Assembly: GCA_937892105.1 (NCBI GenBank)
Contig: CALAUZ010000124.1
Span: forward strand, 1 to 7,303
Length of the DNA stretch: 7,303 nucleotides
DNA from: an uncultured Fretibacterium sp.
Lineage (GTDB): Bacteria > Synergistota > Synergistia > Synergistales > Aminobacteriaceae
Direction of reading: 5' to 3'
Shown: positions 1 through 6,016 of the stretch, piece after piece
Numbering within the stretch: position 1 is the stretch's first letter
How the letters are laid out: every line of letters starts with the position of its first letter
Made by a program: the position numbers and the translations under genes
The notes under the pieces: model-generated
Databases searched by the model: none
What the model was told of the DNA's origin: nothing
What the model saw: the letters and a program-made list of their open reading frames with translations, nothing else

Positions 1-161
1 TAAGCGAAGAAAATCTGCTTAGGCTTGACCTGCTTGAAGAGTTCAATGTGCCAAGGCTTGAGAAGTTTAGCCTCAATGCCGCCCCTGAAGTCATGTCTGT
101 GCTTCTGACGTTTGAGCATATCGAAGACAGCGTGGATGTGTTTCTCAGAGCAACAGAGCAG
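1..161 (-). CDS. Radical SAM protein, exon 3 (partial, continues past window start)
   Basis: Third segment of the interrupted radical SAM gene, read right to left from 161. It begins exactly at the intron 1 3' splice site and translates without a stop to the window edge as LLCCSEKHIHAVFDMLKRQK, then a stretch containing GGIEAKLLKPWHIEL and PKQIFFA. This continues the LLDDN motif that ends exon 2 and matches, from recall, the part of this radical SAM family that follows the cluster motif. The first codon (ctg) lies on a codon boundary, so intron 1 sits in phase 0 relative to the ancestral frame. Because exon 2 carries a one-base deletion, ribosomes that started at exon 1 would enter this exon out of frame, although no stop is met in that wrong frame inside the window. 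The C-terminal remainder lies outside the window. Confidence 0.82.
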   Translation of the reverse strand, partial: MLCCSEKHIHAVFDMLKRQKHRHDFRGGIEAKLLKPWHIELFKQVKPKQIFFA

Positions 162-256
162 GTAGAGTAGGCAAGTACCGCCTTACTGTATTACTACAGC
201 AGGTTTGTACAAGCCCCTCCCCGAACCGTGCGTACCCCTCTCAAGGTACACGGCTC
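162..256 (-). ncRNA. Group II intron 1 domains V and VI (catalytic 3' end)
   Basis: Domain V is the 34-nt hairpin at 256-223. It starts GAGCCGTGTACC, ends GCACGGTTC, and contains the AGC catalytic triad. Domain VI follows: GAGGGGC (around 219-213) pairs with GCCUACUC (172-165) and leaves one unpaired A at 168, seven nucleotides from the 3' splice site. This is the expected lariat branch point. Domain VI also holds a small perfect hairpin, CTGTA-GTAA-TACAG. Domain V begins only about 15 nt after the stop codon of the intron protein. Confidence 0.88.
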
Positions 257-270
257 TCCATTTACGTTAA

Positions 271-2091
271 TCACGAATAGTTATGTATCCTCTTATGGCA
301 TTCGCGACAGACAACAAGCGTTTTTCGCTTCTTCGCTATCATGGCTCGTTCCCATGCCTTTTTACCCTTTAAGTCCTTTACTTTCTTTACATGGTGAATT
401 TCAAAGGTAATACCCTCGCCCTCAATTCCGCACAATTCACATCGTCTAGCACTAAATCTCGCCTCAAGTGAATTTCTTTCATAGCCATGTATGCTGTGCC
501 TGATTACATCGACAGCATCAGCACTGTGAGTTTTGCTACTCGTGCCGAAGACTTCCTGCCTTTTCAGGTTAGACAGCTTGACTATTTTCATTGTTTGCTG
601 ACCTGATTTAGTCTTATACGAAATGCCCCACGTCTTGCCTATTCTGTATTTGTCGTATATGGCTGATATGTGGGTCTTGTGCTTCATGGCGAGTGTTTTC
701 AGGCAACTGTACTCCATCAAATAAGTGAAGTATGACAGGTTGCTGAAGTTACAAGCCAGACTGTAGTAGTTACAAATGCCGCGTGTCTGAGCGTTATAGG
801 TATCTAAAATCTCTAAGTCCGTGTTACTCAGAATACACTCTCTGCGTTTAGGAAAGAGACTGCCGTCTGTAGCCTGTCTAACGATGTCGTGGTCATACAA
901 AAACTTCTCAATAACACTCATAGGGACTAGTAATTCCACTGAGAGATTAAGAGTTCTCTTAACCAAGCCGTTAGAGGTTCTCTTTGCCTTCTGATTGCGC
1001 CGTACTTTTACATCGTATCCCAGAAACCGAACCCGTTGTGAGCTATGTGTGATTTTAGTTTGGTCGCCGTTTAATTCCAGTTTTAGCCTTGCTGAAGTAA
1101 ATTCCGTAAGTTCACGTTTTATGCGTTCTGCCTCTGAGCGATTGCCCTTTACTCCTATGAGGAAGTCATCAGCATAACGAACATAGACAATTTTTTTGTC
1201 CGTTCTGTCCGAGCAAGGAATTTTGCGTAATTCAGTTCTGGCCTTATGTATTTGTTTCAACAAAACTTTTCTAGCCGCACAGTCATTGCACAGTTTGTAA
1301 CGCTTTCTGAGCTTTCGGATAACTTTTTCCTGCGCTGCATAAGCCGGATTACGCGAGTATTTAGCAGGAGCGTCAAAGTTTCTCTGCATATCAGCTATTT
1401 TTTCGTCCAGTTCATGCAAGTAGATATTTGCAAGAATGGGAGATAAAACGCCGCCTTGAGGAGTGCCGCTGTATGTCCTGTTGTATCGCCAGTCGTCCAT
1501 AAAGCCCGCCTTCAGGAATTTCCTGATGAGGTTTAGGAACTTGCTATCCTTAATCTTTTTTGCTAACAGGTCAAGGAGCAGGTTATGGTAGATGTTCTCA
1601 AAACACTTAGAGATGTCTCCTTCAATGAACCATATAGCCCCCTTGAAGGAAGAGCACATTTGTTTAAGCGCAGTATGACAGCTCCTATGTGGCCTGAAGC
1701 CGTGAGAAAAGTCGCTGAAGACAGGTTCATAAATAGCTTCAAGAATGAGCCTTATAGCTTCCTGCACGAGTTTATCCCTGAATGACGGAATATACAGCGG
1801 ACGGAGTTTGCCGTTACGCTTAGGAATATAGATACGTCTTTGTGGCTTTGGTTTGTATGTTAAGTCCCTTAATTCGTCAATGATTGCGCTAACATATTCA
1901 GCCCTGAAGCCGTCAGCAGTATCGTCATCAATTCCTTTAGTGCCAGCACCTTTATTTTTATACAGTTTTTTGTAGGCCATGAAATAAATATCTTCCCTTA
2001 ACAAATACCTGTACAATCGAGTATAGATACCATCATGATGTAGCATAGAGTTACATTGTATTCGTCTCAAAATGTCGGACGTTGGTTTCAT
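271..2091 (-). CDS. ltrA: Group II intron-encoded reverse transcriptase/maturase/HNH endonuclease
   Basis: A multifunctional protein of 606 residues that binds its own intron RNA, helps it splice, and mobilises it by target-primed reverse transcription. In order, the N-terminal RT region runs from about residue 30 and includes RPLYIPSFRDKLVQ (97-110). Motif A is EGDISKCFENI (D159), followed by TPQGG (210-214) and the catalytic VRYADDF (YADD at 306-309). A maturase X/thumb region spans about 380-500, with NAQTRGICNYY (433-443) characteristic of it. The C-terminal HNH nuclease has CELC (551-554), EIHH (564-567) and CRECH (595-599). The ATG at 2091 follows a strong Shine-Dalgarno GGGAGGAG (2110-2102). 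The paralogous copy in intron 2 begins with the same MKPTS motif, which supports this start. No truncation or missing catalytic residue is seen. The symbol is the generic one for this family. Confidence 0.95.
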   Translation of the reverse strand: MKPTSDILRRIQCNSMLHHDGIYTRLYRYLLREDIYFMAYKKLYKNKGAGTKGIDDDTADGFRAEYVSAIIDELRDLTYKPKPQRRIYIPKRNGKLRPLYIPSFRDKLVQEAIRLILEAIYEPVFSDFSHGFRPHRSCHTALKQMCSSFKGAIWFIEGDISKCFENIYHNLLLDLLAKKIKDSKFLNLIRKFLKAGFMDDWRYNRTYSGTPQGGVLSPILANIYLHELDEKIADMQRNFDAPAKYSRNPAYAAQEKVIRKLRKRYKLCNDCAARKVLLKQIHKARTELRKIPCSDRTDKKIVYVRYADDFLIGVKGNRSEAERIKRELTEFTSARLKLELNGDQTKITHSSQRVRFLGYDVKVRRNQKAKRTSNGLVKRTLNLSVELLVPMSVIEKFLYDHDIVRQATDGSLFPKRRECILSNTDLEILDTYNAQTRGICNYYSLACNFSNLSYFTYLMEYSCLKTLAMKHKTHISAIYDKYRIGKTWGISYKTKSGQQTMKIVKLSNLKRQEVFGTSSKTHSADAVDVIRHSIHGYERNSLEARFSARRCELCGIEGEGITFEIHHVKKVKDLKGKKAWERAMIAKKRKTLVVCRECHKRIHNYS

Positions 2092-2690
2092 GTTGAGGTT
2101 TCTCCTCCCTTTCGTCTTAAATTTTGAAATTCCGTAAACTGCGTTCCTTAGCCATGTAAAGGTAATTAACCTTCTCGGACTACTATGAACGCTCCGTACC
2201 CCTGTAAGATATTCAGTGTCATCTCTCTGATTAAGTTTGAGATTTATCCCCTTTCGGGATTACACATAGTCCCAAATGGAGGACGTTCTTATTTAGGTAT
2301 CCCCAGTTAGTGCTATTGCTAAATAAACTCGGATTGTCGGTTTCGCTTTAGACCCTTTAAGACAGGTTCTCCTGCCTGTGCTGTAGAAATTGCAATCACA
2401 CTGACTTCGACAACCTTGAAGTCAGCCAACTACAGAATAGGTATCAGGCTAATTTCCTATTTCCCTTCGAAATTGACACTCAAGTCTCACGTTAAGTAGA
2501 TAACTTAAACCTTATATCCGAATGCTGTTGCGGTACAGTCGTACCCTTTAGCCTTTGGGTAACTAACCGCTTTCCTGCCGTGCTTTGTTCCCGTGTCAGC
2601 TTTCGCCTTTCGGTAAGGCAGGCCAGCTTACCCGTTATTGAGGGCAGTGGTATCTAACGCCACTTTCAATAACACCCTATCTGGGCGCAC
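2092..2690 (-). ncRNA. Group II intron 1 ribozyme, domains I-III and start of domain IV
   Basis: This 599-nt stretch has no gene and is accounted for by the 5' part of the ribozyme. It aligns along nearly its whole length with the same region of intron 2, with blocks such as AAGCGAAACCGACAATCCG and ACGTGAGACTTGAGTGTCA in both. A stem TTTAAG/CTTAA at about 2493-2509 presents the loop TTATCTA, the likely EBS1 exon-binding loop. Assignment of domains II and III was not folded in detail. Intron 1 has about 73 nt more than intron 2 between the conserved CTAACTGGGG block (about 2301-2310) and the intron protein start. Confidence 0.85.
2102..2110 (-). promoter_or_regulatory. Ribosome binding site of the intron 1 protein
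   Basis: AGGGAGGAG lies about 10 nt upstream of the ATG at 2091. A GGGAGG at a similar distance precedes the homologous ATG in intron 2, so conservation between the two introns fixes the translation start. Confidence 0.75.
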
Positions 2691-3001
2691 ATTATCATCG
2701 AGCAAATTCCAGCCGTCAACGATAGGAAGTTCGCGCAAAGGCCTTCACGTTTGGGAACAGAGCAGAACCAGCAATGATTATGACAGCCGCGCGAAGTGAT
2801 AGTGTAGCCTTGTTTGAGGTACATACCGGGCGTGAAAGCCTCACCGCGCATTCCAGTGGCCGGGCCGCCAATCTTGACATTGCCGTAGCGAGACCAAGCG
2901 TGAGCAAGTCTCTCAGCGTCCAGCAAATCCCAAGTGAATGCAACAGAAATGTGAAGCTCCGAGATGTCATCAGGAATGAACAGGCCGGGAGTGCCAATAG
3001 C
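2691..3001 (-). pseudogene. Radical SAM protein, exon 2 (iron-sulfur cluster exon, frameshifted)
   Basis: Central segment of a radical SAM protein, flanked by two group II introns. From 3001 it reads AIGTPGLFIPDDISELHISV and continues through KIGGPATGMRGEAFTPGMYL to RGCHNHCWFCSVPKREG. The CX3CX2C motif would bind the [4Fe-4S] cluster that cleaves S-adenosylmethionine (Cys 93, 97 and 100 of the spliced product). After REG (2741) the frame breaks: the next family-like sequence, LRELPIVDGWNLLDDN, is read in the shifted frame from 2738. Only two bases separate the two reading frames, so one base is missing near 2738-2743. The exon is 311 nt, one short of 104 codons, which agrees. The substrate is unknown. 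The gene type, which I recall from phage-like and mobile-element contexts, is recognisable only as a radical SAM family member. The frameshift could be real decay or a sequencing error. Confidence 0.85.
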
Positions 3002-3094
3002 GTAGAGTAGGGAAGTACCGCCTTACAAGACATATTGCAGGTTTGCACTACCCCCTCTCCAAACCGTGCTTGCACCTCTCAATGCACACGGCTT
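3002..3094 (-). ncRNA. Group II intron 2 domains V and VI
   Basis: Domain V is the 34-nt hairpin at 3094-3061, beginning AAGCCGTGTGC and ending GCACGGTTT. Compared with intron 1 its terminal pair has changed from G-C to A-U. This covariation supports the fold and preserves the AGC triad. In domain VI, GAGGGGG pairs with CCCUACUC and leaves a bulged A at 3008, seven nucleotides from the splice site, as in intron 1. Confidence 0.86.
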
Positions 3095-3106
3095 TCCATT
3101 CATGCT

Positions 3107-4901
3107 CTACGAACTATGTATTTTTCTGTGGCATTGCTTGCAGACTACTAGAGTTTTGCGTTTTCGCGCTATCATAGCAATTTCCCACTTATGCTTGCCT
3201 TTGAGATTTTTCAGCTTGTTTACATGATGAATTTCAAATAGACTGCTGTCTCCTTCAAGTCCGCAAAGTTCGCATTTATTAGCCTTTAATCTGGCTTCTA
3301 GCGAATTTCGGGATTTGTAACTGGTGCGTATAGTTATTTCGTCTACCTTAACATCATGTTTCGTTAATTTTCGTTTAAGGTTTTTGTATCTTACTATCTC
3401 AAGCCTCTTTTTCCCGCTTTTGGTGTCATAGGAGATACTCCAGCTATGACCAGTTCTGTACCTGCCGATTATTTTGCTCACACGAGTTTTATGTTTACAG
3501 GCTAAAGTTTTAAGGCAGCTGTACTCCATAAGGTAAAGGAAATAATTCAGCGCAGGAAAATTGCTTGCTAACTGATAATAATTGCAAAATCCCCTTGTTT
3601 ACTCATTATAAGCATTAATAATTTCAATATCAGTGAAAGCTAACAATGCGGAGTTATGTATAGATTCCAAAGAGTGGTTCTTTGCTTGGCGAACAGCTTT
3701 TCGTTCATACAAAAATTTTTCAATTCTTTGTATCGGGACTAAGAGTTGAACCTGATTATTCAGAGTTCTCTGAACAACATCGTTGCGCGTCTTTTTGCTC
3801 AGATTGTTACGCCTTACGCTGATATGATAGCCCAAGAATAAAGCATTTTGTGAGGTATGTCTAATATGCGTTTTTTCTTCGCTTAGTTCGAGTTTGAGAT
3901 GTTCAAGTAAGAAAATTTGAAGCTGAGTTTTGATACTCTCAGCCTCTTTACGATTTCCAGCTATAGCAATGATGAAATCATCAGCATATCGAACATAAAC
4001 AATTCTCTTGTCCGAATGATCCTTGCTAGGTAATCTGCGCAATTTCACTTGTTCCTTGTGTATCTGTTTCAAGAGTTCTCTTTTCATCAAGGCACTTGTC
4101 AAATTAGAATATTTCTTGCGAAGTACCCTGATAAAATACCGCTGTTTTTCGTAGATACGGCTACGGCAATGGTCAGCTTTCTTGTAAAACAGAGAAGCTA
4201 ACTGTTCCACCTTATTATCCAGTTCATTGAGGTAAATATTTGCCAGAATAGGGAATAAAATTCCGCCCTGCGGAGTACCGCTGTAAGTTCTGTGATATTT
4301 CCAATCTTCCAGATAGTCCGCCTTCAGAAATTTCCTGATGAGGTTTAAGAATTTGCTATCCTTGATTTTGTTTTCCAGTAAGTTTAGAAGTATCTTATGG
4401 TCGATATTATCGAAACAGCCGCAAATATCATTTTATGAACCAATTAGTACCTTTGAAAGAGTACTTAAATTCCTCCAGCGCAGAATGACAGCTCTTATGA
4501 GGTCTGAAGCCATGAGAATGACTAGAGAAAACGGGTTCATAGATAGCCTGTAAAATCTGGCGAATAACATCTTGCACGAGTTTATCTCTGAATGACGGTA
4601 CACCCAGAGGCCGCAATTTGCCGTTACGTTTCTGTATATAAGTTCTTCTGACAGGTTTAGGCTCATAGGTCAGTTCTTTGATTTCTTTAATAATTTTTCG
4701 CACGTATTCAAGACTGAACCCGTCAGCAGTATCGTCATCAGAACCTTTAGTAGTAGCACCTTTGTTAGCGTATAAATTTTCATACGCTTTGAAGTAAATA
4801 TCCTCTCTTAACAAATACCTGAAGAGACGAGTAAAAATCGCTTGAGAATGACACATAGAAATGCCATAAATTCGTTTCAAAATTTCAGATGTTGGTTTCA
4901 T
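3107..4901 (-). pseudogene. ltrA: Group II intron 2 reverse transcriptase/maturase/HNH protein, broken by frameshift and stop
   Basis: Homologue of the intron 1 protein across its full length, from MKPTSEILKRI at 4901 to the final KIHSS at 3107. Part one reads to GTNWFIK and stops at 4430-4428. The next bases in another frame give DICGCFDNIDHKILLN, matching motif A (DISKCFENI) of intron 1, so there is one indel at the A-rich site about 4428-4436. Part two runs in that frame through TPQGGILFPILANIY and VRYADDFIIAIAG to NAYNE, then an in-frame TAA (3601-3599). The intron 1 protein has NAQTRG here and this copy continues TRGFCNYY, so a single nonsense codon interrupts the maturase region. Part three carries an apparently intact HNH domain (CELC, EIHH, CKQCH). 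The usual SPILAN is FPILAN here. It is unlikely to yield a full-length active protein unless these defects are sequencing errors. Confidence 0.92.
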
Positions 4902-5425
4902 TCGAGGTATTCCTCCCTTCCATCTTTCCTTTTGAAGTTGCATAAACTGTAACCCTTCGCCTTGTAACGGCTATTAACCGTCTCTGACTACTACGGTTAC
5001 TCCGTACCCATGCAGAAAAGAAATCTGTTTAGGGTATCCCCAGTTAGCATTATTGCTAGGTAAAAACGGATTGTCGGTTTCGCTTTAGACTTTTGAAAAC
5101 AGGCTCTCCTGTCTGTGCTGAGGCTATAGCAATCTCCTAAGTTCTACGCCGCAAAACGAGGCAGCCTCAGAGTAGGTAACAGGCTAATTTCCATACTTCC
5201 TGACGAAAATGACACTCAAGTCTCACGTTAAGTAGGTAACTTAAACCTCATATCCGATTGTTGTTGCAGTTCAGTAGTATCCTTTAGCCTTTGGATAACT
5301 CACCGCTTCCCTGCCGTGCTATGTTCCCGTATCAGCTTTCGCCTTTCGGTGAGGCAGGTCAACTCACTTAGATTGAAAGTGATAGAACCTAAATCTATTA
5401 TCAATAATGCCCTATCTGGGCGCAC
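4902..5425 (-). ncRNA. Group II intron 2 ribozyme, domains I-III and start of domain IV
   Basis: The 524 nt upstream of the intron protein hold no gene and align with the intron 1 ribozyme. From the 5' end to the conserved CTAACTGGGG block the lengths are nearly equal in the two introns (387 versus 389 nt), showing that domain I is kept. Downstream of that block intron 2 is about 73 nt shorter. The likely EBS1 stem-loop is TTTAAG-TTACCTA-CTTAA at about 5229-5245. Confidence 0.84.
4912..4917 (-). promoter_or_regulatory. Ribosome binding site of the intron 2 protein remnant
   Basis: GGGAGG lies 10 nt before the ATG at 4901, in the same position as the Shine-Dalgarno of the intron 1 protein. 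It is used to choose MKPTS rather than the upstream in-frame ATG at 4943. Confidence 0.65.
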
Positions 5426-5485
5426 GACGTACTCATCTTCAGGAGTAGCCTTAGTTTTTCTTGGGAAGACACGTAAGATGGGCAT
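5426..5485 (-). CDS. Radical SAM protein, exon 1 (start of gene)
   Basis: The first 20 codons of the interrupted radical SAM gene read MPILRVFPRKTKATPEDEYV and end exactly at the intron 2 5' splice site. This N-terminus resembles, from recall, the conserved MPxLRVFPRRTKATPDDE start of a radical SAM family. Joined to exon 2 it continues as EYV-AIGTPGLFIPDD in frame. The ATG lies 2 nt after the TGA of the upstream traF-like gene and has no clear Shine-Dalgarno of its own, so it is probably translated by coupling to traF (inference). An open reading frame that simply runs on into the intron from here has no homology beyond codon 20. Confidence 0.83.
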
Positions 5486-5487
5486 GT

Positions 5488-6006
5488 TCAGAAGGTGAGT
5501 AAGGGAACAGCTTTTCTGCACAGAGAGAGTTTAGCCGCACCCAGATAACGGGAATCGAAGCCGAAGGGGGACTCACTGAGCAACCAGACCTCATTTGGTG
5601 CGAGGACGACAGGCAGAGAACAAGGCCGTAGGAATCTCCCCGCCCTGTCATGAGAGAGGGGAGCACTATCCGGGAAGGGAACACCGTTAATGAGTAGGAG
5701 TCCGTTGCTGTCCTGTTCAACAACATCACCCTGAAGCCCTGCAACTAGTTTAATGAAGGGTTTTCGCTTCCCCCACAAGTTGAGCCTGAAATATTCATGA
5801 GGCACCCAATCAGTTGAAGAGAAAGCGTCAATAGGCACTTGGACGAAATCGCCGATTTTTGGAGTGCTGTTGAGCTTGAGCCATAGTCCGCTAGGAACGG
5901 AAGCTGTAGTGTTGAGGATGAAGCACTCCGAACAAATGATAGCAGCGAGGATTGAGTCGACAAGAATAACGAAAAGGGCATTGCGTTTTTGTTGAAGTCT
6001 GCACAT
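5488..6006 (-). CDS. traF: TraF-type conjugative transfer signal peptidase (S26 family)
   Basis: A 172-residue membrane-anchored serine peptidase of the S26 (TraF/signal peptidase I) family. In RP4-type conjugation systems TraF processes and cyclises pilin. A hydrophobic segment at about residues 10-31 (NALFVILVDSILAAIICSEC) would anchor it, with the catalytic domain outside. The family boxes are all visible: TASVPSGLW with nucleophile Ser36, FIKLVAGLQGD with general-base Lys86, and SPFGFDSRYLG (146-156) near the C-terminus. I chose ATG 6006 because GAGG (6016-6013) lies 6 nt upstream. A GTG at 6018, giving 176 residues, would overlap the topB stop by 4 nt and is the alternative. The gene sits between topB and the radical SAM gene in a tight operon, and nothing in it looks broken. 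Its presence marks the region as conjugative. Confidence 0.88.
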   Translation of the reverse strand: MCRLQQKRNALFVILVDSILAAIICSECFILNTTASVPSGLWLKLNSTPKIGDFVQVPIDAFSSTDWVPHEYFRLNLWGKRKPFIKLVAGLQGDVVEQDSNGLLLINGVPFPDSAPLSHDRAGRFLRPCSLPVVLAPNEVWLLSESPFGFDSRYLGAAKLSLCRKAVPLLTF

Positions 6007-6012
6007 GAAGTG

Positions 6013-6016
6013 CCTC
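6013..6016 (-). promoter_or_regulatory. Ribosome binding site deciding the traF start
   Basis: GAGG lies 6 nt before the ATG at 6006, inside the last codons of topB. It favours this ATG over the overlapping GTG at 6018. Confidence 0.5.

Larger units (their letters stand above)
162..2690 (-). mobile_element. Group II intron 1, complete, with intron-encoded protein
   Basis: Complete retroelement of 2,529 nt in sense orientation within the radical SAM gene. The 5' end (2690 leftwards) is GTGCGCCCAGATAGGGTG, the usual start for many bacterial group II introns. The 3' end is CTACTCTAC at 170-162. The intron-encoded protein lies in the domain IV position, with the domain V/VI region immediately after it. 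The boundaries are set by three agreeing signals: the intron consensus ends, the bulged branch-point A, and restoration of protein homology (LLDDN joined to LLCCSE) when the exons are joined. The putative EBS1 loop GTTATC (2499-2504) pairs with IBS1 GATAAT (2691-2696) by five Watson-Crick pairs plus one G-U. This fits an element that can recognise its present site. All parts look intact, so it is probably splicing-competent (inference). Confidence 0.92.
3002..5425 (-). mobile_element. Group II intron 2, complete RNA but decayed protein
   Basis: Second intron of the same family, 2,424 nt, in the same gene and orientation. The 5' end (5425 leftwards) is GTGCGCCCAGATAGGGCA and the 3' end is CTACTCTAC at 3010-3002, identical to intron 1. 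Joining 5426 to 3001 gives EDEYV-AIGTPG with the reading frame kept (phase 0), so the boundaries are well supported. RNA domains I, V and VI are present, but the internal protein gene has one frameshift and one nonsense codon. The putative EBS1 loop GTTACC (5235-5240) does not pair convincingly with the exon end TACGTC, unlike in intron 1. This suggests an older or degenerating insertion, or one at a non-canonical site (inference). Confidence 0.9.

Noticed and set aside
228..1785. Several plus-strand open frames of 60-66 codons (for example 228-410, 995-1177, 1246-1446 and 1585-1785)
   Set aside because: They lie antisense to the intact intron 1 reverse transcriptase, have no recognisable motif, and are explained as its shadows.
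2774..3010. A 78-codon plus-strand frame antisense to exon 2
   Set aside because: No family resemblance, and it mirrors a real exon on the other strand.
2716..3075. A 119-codon minus-strand frame over the end of intron 2 and exon 2
   Set aside because: It crosses the intron domain V/VI and reads exon 2 in the wrong frame. The frame giving the CX3CX2C motif is the real one.
5300..5521. A 73-codon minus-strand frame starting inside traF and running into intron 2
   Set aside because: Only the exon 1 codons from 5485 to 5426 are protein-like. Beyond that it translates ribozyme RNA, and the upstream ATG at 5521 lies within traF.
5451..5981. Minus-strand frames of 78-97 codons overlapping traF
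   Set aside because: Alternative-frame shadows. The S26 peptidase motifs are all in the 5488-6006 frame.
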